Assembly: GCA_007922195.1 (NCBI GenBank)
Contig: ML681981.1
Location: 10,505,503 to 10,569,502, forward strand
Origin: Podocnemis expansa
Taxonomy: Eukaryota > Chordata > Testudines > Podocnemididae
Direction: 5' to 3'
Length of the DNA: 64,000 nucleotides
The position numbers and the translations under genes were made by a program. Below, piece by piece: positions 36,021 to 48,259 of this stretch. The notes beneath the pieces are model-generated. The model was given only the letters and a program-made list of their open reading frames with translations. It was not told the origin of the DNA and did not search any database. The first letter of the stretch is position 1; every line of letters starts with the position of its first letter.

Positions 36021-38998
36021 ACCTGTGTACACAGAATCTATTTATAATCAGTCTCCAATGTAGTCACTGGAGGCCAGATTCTAATGCTCTTGCTCACCAC
36101 CCCACTGAAATCAAAGAGCTGCCGAGGGGATAGTCCTCTGCTCAGCTTATGACCAAAAGAATCTGGTTTCTAGAGATGTAACAATTCATTATTTGTGAAG
36201 TATAACACTTTATTACCTTATTAATGAAAGCGAATAAAATCACTCAAGGAATCAAGCAATTGCAGTAGGCTGAATATAAAAAAAGCTTGTATTATTTTAG
36301 TCAAAAGCTAAGAGTTAAAGGACTCTGTGATTCTGCATATTATATATGTTTCTTTCCCTCTGACAACACTTGCATGAGTGTGGCTTTGACTTTTCAAAAG
36401 AACGCTGCATGTCCTTTCATTATCTATGAGCAGGCAGGTTTTGACAGAGATGACTTTCCTCAAAAGGAAAAGAGCAGCTTGCTTTTGTCAATTAAGGGGT
36501 CTCATTGACAGGTTTTGGAGTAACTTGCATTTAGTCCTCTATATTTGGACTGACAAAGCAGTGAAGAGAGAATTTAAAGTAAGAACTATTCTGAAAGGAT
36601 CCTTAGGACTTCAGAACCTAGAGTTCCTAGGTCTTCTGATCATAGTGCATAGGACTTCCCCAGGCAGAACATGGAGAGAAAATTCTTGCCATGGGTCTAC
36701 AAATCATTAAACTGACAGCAGGACGTCACTGCATCTGACCCAGGGAGGATCACCCCTCTGCAAGAGTGATCCTGTCACAGCACAGAGCTGATGTCAGGAT
36801 TCCTTGCTGCTAATGCAATGGAGGTGGGTGGGCACGGGTGGGACACCCTTATGCTGGTATGCTAGTAACTAAACTTAACTTTGGGACCAATAACCATGTC
36901 ACATTAAGATTAACAGGAAAGGATCAAATAACATGCTTTCTAAATAATGCATATTTGTGCCCTTGGCCAGACACTCATCTGCAGACTCAAAGGGAGGGGT
37001 TAAAAATGCCCTTTCACACCTAAAAGCTGTCTGTCTATCCTGGACCCTTTAGGTAAGTTGATTATGGATCTCTGCCTGTCTCTACTTCTTAAAGCCAATT
37101 TTGTCGGAAGATCTTTTGATACTATCTTCTTCGCTCCAAAGTTCTCCTGGAGGCACTGACAGGCATGCTGCTCCATCCTGGGATATTTAAGTGTGGTCAG
37201 CTGGCCTGGTCATAAATCTTGTCTGTTTAGGAACACTGACAAGGTCTGGCACAGACCCTGGTATACTGTGGAGTGGTGAACAGCAAAGCAAGATTCTGGA
37301 GAGGTGGAAACAAGAGGCACAAATGTTCACTATTCCTTCCTGTTCCTGTGGACTGGAGCCTCAGACATCCCAAAATTACTACATACAGCAACAGAGGAAA
37401 CCAAGTGTCAAGGATCCTGAAGCTTATCATGAACCCTCTTATGTGTCTTTCACAATGTTTCCAGTCATACACATAATGAGACTAATAGCCCTTACCATTC
37501 CATCTTTGTTTGCCCCTCTGTAGCCTTTCCCTACATGGTTTCAAAGGGGAAAGGTATTTGTTTACACATTTCCAAAATACTGGTACATACTTAAATAACA
37601 GCAGGTGGAACAAGAGCACCTTCGAGTGAGTAAGGAACACACATATAAAATTCATCTAATCTACACCCTGTACAAAAGGACAGATTTTTCATCTGGATCT
37701 CTGGTGTGCACCTACAAAATGAGAAGTGCCAAACTCGTAGTTCCAGTTCCTGCAGAAGTAGAATTGTCATACCTGGCTGAGTTAATTGTTATAAATGTAA
37801 ATGATTTTAAAAACAAATGGTGTAGAAATGACCTTCCCACTGGTCTCGATCGAACTAATGTTCAGATGTGTTTTTCGTTACGGCCTACATATGACCACTA
37901 GATAACAATACTGCACTTCGGGAGGACAGTTTACTCAGTTATCCCTGGTGCATCTAAGTTACTGAAACACATATCTATTTTGCTTCTTTGAAATATGTAA
38001 CAAAACAAACAAACTAACACAAAAAACCCTCTTACCTGAATCTTCAATACCAGTCACAGCTCCTCCTTTCTCCACAGGAAGTGGGATAGTTTCCTCTATT
38101 TGGTTAAGTATAAATGAAGTATTTTAGGGGTAAAAACCACAAAAACACATTACAGTCTCTCTTAAGTATTCATATTATGGTTACAATGTAGCTGAAGAAT
38201 CAATGCCACTGATGCTGGAAAAAGAAATGGAATTAAGTTCTATTGATCCTAAAACACAGGAGTGAGGGAGAATTACTGTAGATGAAGCATTTTTTAGGGA
38301 TTATGGTTTGAGCTCTGAAGAACTTTTAGCTTCTAGTTCTCACAGCATTCTACAGATTTTCCTGAGACCAAATTGCAAGTTGTGGTCAAAAATAGTTTTT
38401 TTGGATGCATTTGAGTTTGGGAGAGAAATTCTTGCAATTGTGCCGTGTGAATTGGTAGGTTTGTTTGTGAGTGCTTACAAGATTCCATAGTTAACAGCAC
38501 ATAGGTACAACATCAATGACTCTGAGCTGGACTCTGCTCCCTACCAACAGGACTGAAGAGGAACAAATCAAAGTTTGACAAATTAAATTAAGTGGAAAAA
38601 TAAATGATTTTTTTCAACTGAACTTAAACATTTTATTTCTACAAATATATCATACTTCAATAAAATAAATTGCTGAGGTTCAAGAATGTTGCAAAATAAT
38701 TTTTATTTCTAGATTTAAAAAAAGTCAAGGCAGCACTCTTGACCCAATACTAAACAATGTAGGGACACTTGGAAGATATTCCACAGTTATAAACTCCTTT
38801 GAAATTTATCATCAGTTGGGTCTCTTACAAAACTCCGCTAAATGATTTTATGCTTACTAAAAGGTTTTTTCTTCCATTACAAACTTCTTTAAATCCCAGT
38901 GCATTTATCTTCACAGATGCACTTAAAATTAGCATCTTTTAAATGATGACAGAACAGATACGTGGATGGCGCTGAAAACTTATACAAGCCCAAATCCT
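36021..38998. other. About 3 kb non-coding, no gene recognised
   Basis: The longest open frames are 94-110 codons (36426-36710 and 37191-37523) and show no domain. No repeats of known class were identified. This is one of the longer stretches free of recognisable mobile elements. Confidence 0.35.
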
Positions 38999-39160
38999 GA
39001 AAAACAAGCAAGGAGCTGTGTGGTGCTTAAAGACTAACACATTTATTTATTGCATGAGCTTTTGTGGGAGAAAATCCCACTTCATCAGATGTTTTGAAGA
39101 TGAGGGAACTTACAGAACTGGAGGAAATAAATGCAGGGAAGTGTAAATCATAGGAACAGG
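38999..39160 (+). repeat. Dispersed SINE-like repeat, sense copy
   Basis: CAAGGAGCTGTGTGGTGCTT, then AAAGACTAACACATTTATTT, GAGCTTTTGTGGGAGAAAAT, CCCACTTCATCAGATG and GGGAACTTACAGAACTGG follow one another. It shares its loop (AGAAAAT) and tail with the MITE-split copy at 2495-3155, so both belong to one subfamily. Confidence 0.75.
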
Positions 39161-39387
39161 TCACACTGTAAGAGCAAATCAAAACAGTTGCAATGATTCA
39201 AACACTGGGAAACAGCACACAGAGGAAGATGAGGTCAAATCACCTGTTGTAATGAGAGAAAAATCCAGTGTCCCTAGTAAGTCCTGAAGCAATGCAACTG
39301 AATTTGCAAATAAATTTGATTGAAAAATTTGTTGTAAAAGAGCTGTATGACTGCTGAGAACTCCACTATGAAAGTGGAAACACTCTG

Positions 39388-40467
39388 TTTGAAAGTCTGT
39401 GGGTTAAGCTTAGATGGGTGTGTAACAAGGGGGATGTCACAGTGAGTGTCTGTTACAGAGCCCCAGACCAAAAAGAGGAGGTGGATGAGGTATTTTATGG
39501 ACAACTAGCAGAAGCTTCTAGATCACAGGCTCTGGTTCTCATGGGGGATTTCAGTTATCCTGACATCTGCTGGGAGGGCAATAAAGCAGTGCACAGAAAA
39601 TCCAGGAAATTTTTGGAGTTTGTTGAGGATAACTTCCTGGTACAAATGCTGGAGGAACCAACTAGGGGCCTTGCATGTCTCGACCTGCTGCTCACAAATA
39701 GAGAAGAATTGATCGGGGAAGTAAGAGTGAATGGCAACATGGGCAGCAGTGACCATGAGATGGTAGAGTTTAGAATCCTGGTCAAAGGAAGAAACGAAAG
39801 AAGCAAAACGCAAACCCTGGACTTCAGAAAAGCAGATTTTGTCTCCCTCAGGGAACTGATGGGCAGGATTCCCTCGGAGCCTGTTCTGAAGGGGAAAGGC
39901 ATCCAAGAGAGCTGGCTATATTTTAAAGAAACCCTAATAAGAGTACAGAAAAATACCATACCGATGTGCAGAAAGAACAGCAAGTGTGGAAGGTGCCCAG
40001 CATGGCTTAGCAGAGAACTCTGAGGTGAGCTGAAAGATAAAAAGGAAACTTACAAGAAGTGGAAGCTTGGGCAGATGACTAGGGAGGCACATAAAGATAT
40101 TGCTCAGGCCTGCAGGGATGAAATCAGAAAGGCCAAAGGGCAGTTTGAGTTGAAACTAGCAACGGATGTGAAGGATAATGGGAATGGATTCTACAAGTAT
40201 ATTGGCAACAAGAAGAGGATCAGGGATGGTGTAGGTCCCTTACTGAATGGGACAGGTATCTTCATGGTAGAGGATGTGGAAAAGGCTGAAGTACTCAATG
40301 GTTTTTTTACTTCAGTCTTCACAGGCAGGATCAGCTCCCAGGGTACTACACTGGGTAATGCAGAATGGAGAGAAGGAGAGCAGCCCATGGTGATGGAAGG
40401 TCAGATGAGGGACTACTTAAAGAAGTTAGATGTGCACAAGTCTATGAGGCCGATAAACTGCATCTGA
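39388..40467 (+). pseudogene. CR1 ORF2 remnant: endonuclease end and linker
   Basis: The APE-type endonuclease of CR1 nicks the target DNA. Here its C-terminal half is readable: VCYRAPDQKEEVDE, then LVLMGDFSYPDICW (the family norm is GDFN, so N is replaced by S), then LDLLLTNREELIGEV, and the catalytic-histidine motif SSDHEMVEF. One frame runs from about 39388 to 40467 with a single in-frame TGA at 40021-40023, after which the linker continues (GELKDKKETYKKWKLGQ, then REAHKDIAQACRDEIRKAKG, then NGFFTSVF). The frame is lost near 40460. The N-terminal endonuclease half is missing. I read the stop as decay of CGA to TGA, which is an inference. Confidence 0.85.
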
Positions 40468-41790
40468 GGGTGCTGAGGGAGTAGGCCGACGTAATTGCAG
40501 AGCCACTGGCTATTATTTTTAAAAACTTATGGTGAATGGGGGAGGTCCCAGAGTACTGGGAAAAGGCCAATATAATACCTATCTTCAAGAAAGGGAAAAA
40601 GGAGGATCTGCGGAACTACAGACCAGTCAGCCTCACCTCAGTCCCTGGAAAAATCATGGAGCAGGTCCTCAAAGAATCCATCCTGAAACACTTGAGGAAA
40701 ATTGAGCAATCAGGAGCAGTCAGCAGATTCACTAAGAGTAAATCATGCCTGACCAACCTGATTGCCTTCTATGATGAGATGACTGGATTTGTGGATGCAG
40801 CAATAGCTGTTGATGTGATATACTTCAACTTTAGCAAGGCTTTTGATATCGTTTCCCACAGCATTCTTGTCAGCAAGTTAAGGAAGCATGGGTTGGATGA
40901 GTGGACCTTAAGGTAGACAGAAAACTGGCTAAATCAATGGGCTCAGAGGGTAGGAATCAATGGCTCAATGTCTAGTTGGCAACCAGAAACGAGTGGAGTG
41001 CCCTGTGGGTTGGGCCTGGGGCCTGTTTTGTTCCACGTCTTCATTAATGATCTTGATGATGGGATAGGTTGCCGCTCAGTAAGTTCTTGGATTACACCAA
41101 ACTGGGGGGAATGGTAGATATGCTGGAGGGCAGGGACAGGATTCAAGGAGACTTAGACAAATTGGAGCAGTGGGCGAAAAGAAATCTGATGAGGTTCAAC
41201 AAGGACAAGTACAAAGTCCTGCACTTAGGACGGAAAAACCCATGCACTGCTACAGACTGGGGACTGATCGGCTAAACAGCAATCGTGTAGAAAAGGACCT
41301 AGGGTTATGGTGAATAGGAAGCTGGATATGAGTCAACAATGTGCTCTTGTAGCCCAAAGGGCTAATGGCATATTGGACTGTATCAGTAGGAACCTTGTGA
41401 ACAGATTCACAGATGTGATTATTCCCCTTTATCTGGCACTGGTGAGGCTGCATCTGGAATAGTGTCCAGTTCTGGGCTCCCCACTACAAAAAGGACGTGG
41501 ACAAATTAGAAAGAGTCCAGTGGAAGGCAACAAAAATGATTAGGGGGCTGGGGCACATGACTTATGAGGAAAGACTGAAGGAACTAGGCTTATTTAGTCT
41601 GCAGAAGAGAAGTCTGAGGGGAGATTTGATAGCAACTTTCAACTACTTGAAGGGGTGCTCCAAAGAGGAGAGAGCTAGGCTGCTCTCAATAGCAACAGAG
41701 GACAGAACAAGGAGCAATGGTTTCAAGTTACAGCTGGGAAGGTCAAGGCTGGATATTAGGAAAACTTTCTCACTAGGAGAGTGGTGACGC
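40468..41790 (+). pseudogene. CR1 ORF2 remnant: reverse transcriptase
   Basis: The reverse transcriptase copies CR1 RNA at the nicked target. Readable blocks are VPEYWEKANIIPIFKKGKKE and LRNYRPVSLTSVPGKIMEQV near 40540-40670, and VDVIYFNFSKAFDIVSHSIL near 40810-40870. Next come FLDYTKLGG near 41085 and [20 protein letters not shown] up to 41230. The last is [20 protein letters not shown] near 41500, with [16 protein letters not shown] after it. Blocks sit in three frames (starts near 40536, 41069 and 41497), so there are at least two frameshifts, plus stops. The first catalytic aspartate is N (YFNFSKAFD). The FADD motif reads FLDY. The enzyme is dead. Confidence 0.9.
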
Positions 41791-41957
41791 ATTGGAATGG
41801 GTTGCCTAGGGAGGCGGTGGAATCTTCATCTTTGGAGATATTTAAGGTCCGATTAGACAATACCCTGGCTGGGATGATTAAGTGAGAATGGTCCTGCTTT
41901 TAGCAGGGGATTGGACTAGATGACCTCATGAGGTCCCTTCCAACCCTATGATTCTAT

Positions 41958-42597
41958 CCCTTTATATACTTACTATACAGAGTAAGCAACTAAGCTTTTT
42001 TTCTCATTATTGAGCACAGGACAAAAATTAAACCTGTGATAAGAGATGGCACAACAAGTGGGTCGAGCACTTTTTAAAAGGTTAGTAACCTTCACAGGGC
42101 CTAAAAATAATTTTTAAAAGTCACTGTACAGGATATGCAATTAGATGAAGGTGATTCTGTATAATGTGGCATATGTCAGAGATAAGAGTCCCTCACAGAG
42201 CTGTCTTGACTGCAGAACAGAATGGATGTGATCTTTTAATACCATTAGAAATGCTAGTCTAGTTAGATACCAGTAGCGTTAAAAATCACCTAGTTCCAAT
42301 TCTTACAAAAAAGTCCTAAATATTTTCAAATATAAAAAATACTGTTGCACAAGTATATTCAAGGCAAAACAAGAACCTAATTCACTTATCCTCTGTGGAT
42401 TCAGTTTTGCAAGGTACTGAAGATACTGACTCCAATTCAGCAAACCATAGGCAGAGTATTTAACTTTAAGGATATGAGTAGTCCTGTTGTAGTTCCCAGG
42501 CTGGAGAGTTTTGATGGATCAATAGTGGAGTGCTTAGCACCTTTCAGGATTCAGTTCTATTTGAATAGCATAATTCACGTTGGCCTGATGGAACCTA
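41958..42597. other. Short non-coding stretch, no gene
   Basis: This is AT-rich sequence between the CR1 end and the next MITE. I see nothing identifiable in it. Confidence 0.4.
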
Positions 42598-43045
42598 GGC
42601 TATGTCTACACATGCATTGTTATTTCGAAATAAGGATTTCGAAATGAGTTATTTTGAAATAAAATCCTTATTTCAAAATAAGTTAATTCGAATTAACAAA
42701 AAGTTAATTCGAATTAAGGGAAAGCCTTTAATCCAAATGGCTGTTATTTCGGAAGGGATATTTCGAAATAAAGCCGTTTGGACCTGTTCTTTCGAAACAG
42801 CTCTTTTGAAACAACAGGTCTACACAGTGTTGTTTCAAAAGAACAGCTTTATTTCGAAATATCCCTTCCGAAATAACAGCCATTTGGAGGGGGGGGGCAG
42901 GTTTTACTTTTTCGAAATGACGATTCTTATTTCGAAAGGACGAGATCCGTCCTTTTGAAATAAGAAAACGTCATGTAGACCTAATTTCTTTTATTTCGAA
43001 ATAACGAGTGTTATTTCAAAATAAAAGTGCTGTGTAGACGTGCCC
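42598..43045. mobile_element. Palindromic MITE, TTATTTCGAAATAA family, TSD CTA
   Basis: The left end GGCTATGTCTACACATGC pairs with the right end GCTGTGTAGACGTGCCC. CTA flanks both sides (42595-42597 and 43046-43048). The interior has many TTATTTCGAAATAA palindromes with CpGs largely intact, and a large inner inverted pair (GAAGGGATATTTCGAAATAA with TTATTTCGAAATATCCCTTC). It is similar in kind to the copies at 2589, 48260 and 59071. CpG retention suggests a younger copy than 2589-3049. Confidence 0.9.
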
Positions 43046-43050
43046 CTAGA

Positions 43051-43434
43051 GACTTAGAAGGTTAGTTCGAATTAAGTTAATTCGAATTAACATGGCCACA
43101 CTAGAAACCCTAATTCGGACTAGCATGTCCATGCACAGGACTTGCTAGTTCAAATCAGTTAGGGGGTGCTACTGCATAGGGGAAATCAAGCTGTGATTAA
43201 TCTGAACGAACAGTTCGAATTCACACAGCTACATCGAGTTAATTCGAACTAATGAGTTCGAATTAACTATCATTTCAAACTTAAGAGAGGTTTTATAGAT
43301 TCAAATTAGGCTTTTCTTAGTTCAAACTAAGGTAACTCCTTAGTTCAAACTAATGAAAGCTAGTGTGGACATGTACTAATTTAGTTCGAATTGAGCCTCC
43401 TTAATTCGAACTAAATTGTAAGTTTAGACATACC
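43051..43434. mobile_element. Palindromic MITE, TTCGAACTAA family, left end missing
   Basis: From ACTTAGAAGGTTAGTTCG to TTGTAAGTTTAGACATACCC it parallels the copy at 7843-8290 nearly word for word (AACCCTAATTCGGACTAGCA, then TGTCCATGCACAGGACTT), but it retains TTCGAA where the other has decayed. The expected outer left end (GGCTATGTCTAC) is absent. The sequence meets the CTA duplication of the neighbouring MITE within a few bases. Confidence 0.8.
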
Positions 43435-43844
43435 CAGACTGTTTAAACAGGGATGACTCGACTCCTAGCACAGTCCCTACCGCATCTCTGTACATAAGCA
43501 AGTGTTCTGGATGATGTGACACTCTCTCTCGCTCTCTGTCTCTCACACACACACCCCTTGCCACCCACCCCCTGACCCCCAATGGATGCTAAGTTAACTG
43601 GCTGGTCTTGACTTGCCTGAGACAGGAGGTTCCTGAGAGAAGGGACTGTACCTTTATTTCTGGCAGATTATAGAGTAGCAGAATGCTGTTTTGTCAGGAA
43701 TTTGACCATGCTTTCTCTACATAGAAGTTTTTGTCAAGGAAACAGTCTAACTATCAAGGAATTTCTGGCCATTGATAGGCTATCCCTAAGGTATTCTTCA
43801 TACTTGATGAGAATACCCTTGGCCTGAGGTAAAAGCTTCTCTTT
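43435..43844. other. Non-coding stretch with a CT/CA microsatellite
   Basis: The pyrimidine-rich tract at 43521-43555 (CTCTCTCTCGCTCTCTGTCT, then CTCACACACACACC) is a compound microsatellite. No gene is recognised. Confidence 0.5.
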
Positions 43845-44434
43845 GGCTATGTTCACACACAGAGGGCTTGTTTCGATACAAGACGTTTCGAAACAAGCTG
43901 TTTCAAAATAAATGGTTATTTCGAAACACATTATTTCCAAGGACAAAAAAGGTGTCTTGGAAATAAGGGAGCGAAATAGCACGTCCACACTGTGGACGTG
44001 CTATTTCACTTGTGGAGGGGACTGCAGACACCCGCGGGGTGAGGCGCAGCCAGGCGGCTGGCTGCGCTTCACCCCACGGGTGCCTGCAGTCTACCCTCTG
44101 CTGGCCAGGGGACACCCCTCAGCACCCTGGCCAGGGTGCTGAGGGGTAGCCCTTCACCCCAGGGTGCATAGCACCCTGGGAGGAAGGTCAAATGTTGTTT
44201 CGGAACACTTTGTTCCGAAACAACATGTCTGCACAGGGTTGTTTCGAAACCACTGGTTTCAAAACAACCTTGTTTTGATAGGAAATGGGGTTTAACCTAT
44301 TTTGAAAGTACGGCTCCCATTTCGAAACAAGGGGTTTCCTTGTTTCAAAATGGCCGTACGTCGTGTGGCCATGCTGTTTCTTATTTCAAAACAACCTTGT
44401 TGTTTCGAAATAAGAATGCTGTGTGAACACACCC
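43845..44434. mobile_element. GC-cored MITE, GTTTCGAAAC family, TSD TTT
   Basis: The left end GGCTATGTTCACACACAG pairs with the right end GCTGTGTGAACACACCC. TTT flanks both sides (43842-43844 and 44435-44437). The outer arms are rich in GTTTCGAAAC and TTGTTTCGAAAC palindromes. The centre (43995-44190) is a GC-rich inverted repeat (GCAGACACCCGCGGGGTGAG with CACCCCACGGGTGCCTGCAG), followed by CACCCTGGCCAGGGTGCTGA and CAGGGTGCATAGCACCCTGG. The latter part matches the core of the MITE at 10484-11006. It is non-autonomous. Confidence 0.88.
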
Positions 44435-45967
44435 TTTGAGTGCATGATCCCAAGTCCACTGAAACCAATGGGAGTTTTTCCATTGACTTCAGGGGTTTTG
44501 AACGAAATCTCCAGAAATGGAGAAGCATGATGAAACTCACTGCAGACATCCTACACTTGCAAGCTGGGTGTGTATAAGAACTCAGATATATGGGGCAAGA
44601 AGGAACAACTGGAGCTTGGAGAGAAATCTGAACTAGACCTCATGGATAAGGTATTGGACTTACTGTGAAGACTGGGTGGCTGATAAGAGAAAATATGAAT
44701 TTTCAAAACTATTTAGCATAAAAAAGTGACATAAATAGAGAGCATCAAGTTCAATTTGAAATCAGATTTCATTTACCAGATTTCATGGTCTTAATGATTA
44801 CACTATAAAGGAAGTTGAAATAGTTATTTTCAAAAGTTAATGCAATGTTGTTTTTAAGAATGACAGTGCTTTTTAAAATACAGTTTCACTAATTCTTGGT
44901 TCAAAATACAGGCAATTATTTGCAATAGTTTCTAATGAAGAAAATTCACCACCTTCCTCAGGCTCCAGATGAGATCTGAAAGATTTGTGAAGAAAAAAGG
45001 GTATGATGAAATAGACACGCTGATCATGTGTCAGCTCAGGCTGGCATTCAGTAAAATACAGGTGCTAGAAAGGAAATGATATAACCATGGGAGCAGCGCA
45101 GTCATGAACAATAGATTAACTTCTTTTTCCGCTGAAGATCCTAAAATGCCATTTTCAGACAAAGCGATTACTGAAATGAGTGCAATGTCAAGACATGCCA
45201 AGTATGTTTGGCTAGAAAGAAGACATGTACCACTCAATAATAGCGAATATGTTTGGAAGAACTATGGAACAGTTGAAGAAAAGATAGAGCTTTAGAAGTG
45301 AATGTTGTAATAAGAAAAGTTATGATACATTATATGACGGAGTCAAAGAACGAAACTTTAGACTTTTGTTTTAAACAATGTGTACATTTTTAAAAGATCA
45401 GTGCGTTTCTCAAATATCACTGCACATCTGTGCATCAGTGCATTATTTTTAAGTTCTGGTCTCTCTCTCTGCCTTAGCGACCTATTAGGACTGGTACTTC
45501 TACATACAAAGACTTCCAAACCAGGCTGGCCTATCTGTAATTGAAACTGTTTTGAAGAAGTTGTTATGAACCAAATAGAGTTGTGTTTCACATTATAAGA
45601 GGTAACAAAAATAGTAGGGGTAAGTCGTAAGGGTTTGCCTGCCAACACAAGTACCGGATGATCACCACTGGCTGTGTGACTGGCATGTAGCTGAAGGCTT
45701 TGGCTGTGTAGAGCTTTGGGCCATATTCCAATAGGAAAGAGTCTTGTCTGGGACAGCCTGTATCTCATTGGAAGGGGAAGTAATATTGTCTACTGAAGGC
45801 TAGCTGCAGCAACCAGGAGGGCATTAGTTCAAGTAATGGTGCTAAGCATGCAAATACAGTACAAACACAAACTCAGCATGCCATGAACAAACTAAACCAA
45901 CCTGACAAAGTGTATAAATAAGAATTTTTTCAGTCACTTACACAGCAACACTACGAGTTTGGGTAAC
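44435..45967. other. Non-coding stretch, no gene recognised
   Basis: An old LINE-like phrase (CACTGAAACCAATGGGAGTT, then CCATTGACTTCAGGGG) lies at 44458-44495. A - strand open frame of 136 codons (45358-45768) shows no domain that I know and is taken as chance. Confidence 0.35.
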
Positions 45968-46240
45968 AAATAAGAGGAATTGAAAATTCTTCATGGTGAG
46001 AGTGATTAATCACTGGAGCAAACTTTTAAGGAACATACTGAAGCCTCCATTTCTCAGTGTCTCCATATCAAGACTGGATGCCTGGAAGATATAATTCAGC
46101 CAAACCTAAGTTATGCTTCAGATCAAACGTACAAGTTATCATGCTCAAAACAGAGGCAGCTACGTGAAATTTAATAGCCTGTGATATACAGTAGATCTGA
46201 CTAGATAAATCCAGTGGTCTCTTCTGGCCTTGAAGTCCAC
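45968..46240 (+). mobile_element. CR1/L2-like LINE 3' fragment
   Basis: TTCTTCATGGTGAGAGTGAT, then TAATCACTGGAGCAAA, and later GTGATATACAGTAGATCTGA, then CTAGATAAATCCAGTGGTCT and CTTCTGGCCTTGAA, follow the order of a LINE 3' untranslated end in the CR1 clade (compare CACTAGGAGAGTGGTGACGC and the GGACTAGATGACCTCATGAG end at 41780-41930). It is older and more diverged than the copy ending at 41957. Confidence 0.65.
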
Positions 46241-48259
46241 AAAAGCCTTATCTTTTGTTCCCAAGATTCCAAGATGTTGAAGTTCAACTTCACAGTGAAA
46301 TTATCTACTCAGCTATAGATTTACTATTGTAGAGCTGCTTTAAGGGTCTGCTCTCCAAATATACTTTTTATACATTTCTCCCACTTCCAGTCTTAATTCC
46401 GTTAACAATAGGCACAATCTAAACAAGTGGATAACTCCTTCTTGAAATGACTTTTCTCAAAAGAAATGGTGGTTCTTTCATACAAAAAACACTTCACTGC
46501 TCATTATGAGTCCTTAACCTGTAGAAGACCAAACAATTGCAAATCAGAGGGACTATAATTCCATTGAGTGGTTCTGGTGCTGTCCATCCATGAAACTTGA
46601 ATAGTTTTTACAATTATCACAGTTCTGAGAAAGAATTATACACCTCTGATTCAAAAATGGGTCTGTTTTTATTATTTATAGAGAACTGTATTATGGATTC
46701 AGCTCCATTCCTCCCTCACAAACTATGGCTTATAACAAACAAAAACTATAAAAAGTGAAAAAAAATGATATAGCTAACTACTAATTATACCTACTGATGT
46801 TTTTAAAGTATTCTAAAGCCAATGGAATGCTAAGGAGAATCTACTCTCTGAATGGTTTTTGGGACCAGATCCAACACATATTTGACCGTCACAGTGATGC
46901 AATGATGGCATTAGAGCTACCTGCATGAGTAAGATCTTGCAGGACTGATTCCTGAGATCTCAGTTGGACTACTCACATATGGCAGTCTTTCCATAATCAG
47001 GGCCTTGGAAACACAGTACAGTATTTATTGAAACACATGGTTCAACTTTTAAAGTTACTTTTTTCTCTACATTTTACATATGTTCTTAAGAATGGTCATA
47101 CTGGGTCAGATCAATAGCTCATCTTATGCAATACCTTCCCTTCTGACAGTGGCCAATGCCAGGTATTTACTGTTAATTATAGCAAACATGACCTTCAGGG
47201 CTGAGCACTGCATGGATTAAGAACACATTGAGAAATCTGGTAAAAATATGTTTCCCTTTTTATTCTTCCCCCAGAATTTTTATGAGTTTTTAGAAGTCAA
47301 TTTCATATTGAACTATATGAAATTTCAAAAGTTTTGATGCAAAATTGTTTTGTTGAACCAAGAAGTAAATTATAAGGATTTGGATTCAAAATGGGAATCA
47401 CATTTGAATGACAAATGATCCATTCTGAATAATACTAAAATAGTCCTGCTACTGAGGAAAAATTGATTTTACCAAATAGATTCATATTTCCCAAATTTGT
47501 GAAGCTGAGAATATGTAATGCCCTGAGGTGAGGGTTCTCCACTTTGTATTACTGTTTCATAAAGGGGCTGATCAAAGGCTTTTGCCTTGGACCCTCATGT
47601 CCCCTAGCTAGTCATTAACCAATTTTCCTGTCATTGTTCACTGCTTAAAGAATAAGTGGTCACTACATGCAGGCTTATCAAATAAAAAGTATGGAACTTC
47701 TTGTAAATTTGTGTTTGCAACATTTCTAATGCTTTCTTCCTTACAGGCTGGAGCATCACCTACTCAGTGGAAGTAACAGAGATTGGTCTTCATATGAGAT
47801 AAACTCCCAAGGTCTACAAAAATCTTGGATCAATAGAGTCCAGAGCCATTCATAGGGAGGGCTCATCCCTCTGTACTGACTCCTAGTTCTCATTGGTCCT
47901 TTGTCACATCTCTTGTCTTCCAGCTACTGTCATGCAGAAGCAATGGTCTGGAAGAAGGAAATGGGCACCTTGATGCTGCTCAATGTGTTATTTACCTGCC
48001 GAAGTCCCATAGAGCTGAGTACAATACCACTGACAGTGGCTGACCGCTGGCTCTAGTTCCTCCTACCCACTTCCCAGTCCTCTAGCACAGCAGAGCCCAG
48101 TTCTTACGGATCCCCATATAAAAGCATATGGAGTCAAGGGATGGCAGGCTATGATACTGAAGACATGACTTTCTGTCCTTCCCCACCTGGATCCATCAGG
48201 TTTATGTGCCACCCACCTGCAGAGGTGAAGGAGCTAATGCAGCCCTATTTATACACTAG
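46241..48259. other. Non-coding stretch with one old repeat scrap
   Basis: At about 47096-47170, AAGAATGGTCATACTGGGTC, then AGATCAATAGCTCATCTTAT and CTGACAGTGGCCAATGCCAG, is a phrase I associate with dispersed reptile LINE-type repeats. I cannot name the family. The rest has no gene. Confidence 0.4.

Larger units (their letters stand above)
39320..41957 (+). mobile_element. CR1-type non-LTR retrotransposon, 5'-truncated
   Basis: The copy holds the second half of the endonuclease, a linker, the reverse transcriptase and the 3' untranslated region. It ends at the expected CR1 terminus (AGGTCCCTTCCAACC, then ATGATTCTATCCC, at 41933-41960). The 5' border is approximate: protein similarity begins near 39390 and the upstream 70 bp is uncertain. 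No target duplication was identified, as usual for CR1. The copy is inactive because of several stops, frameshifts and lost catalytic residues, and it is 5'-truncated. Confidence 0.9.

Noticed and set aside
42598..43434. Regularly repeated TTCGAA words as a CRISPR-like or satellite array
   Set aside because: Spacing is irregular, the words are palindromes inside elements with terminal repeats and target duplications, and the genome is vertebrate.
45358..45768. 136-codon open frame on the - strand
   Set aside because: No domain, no similarity to known element proteins, and no supporting context.
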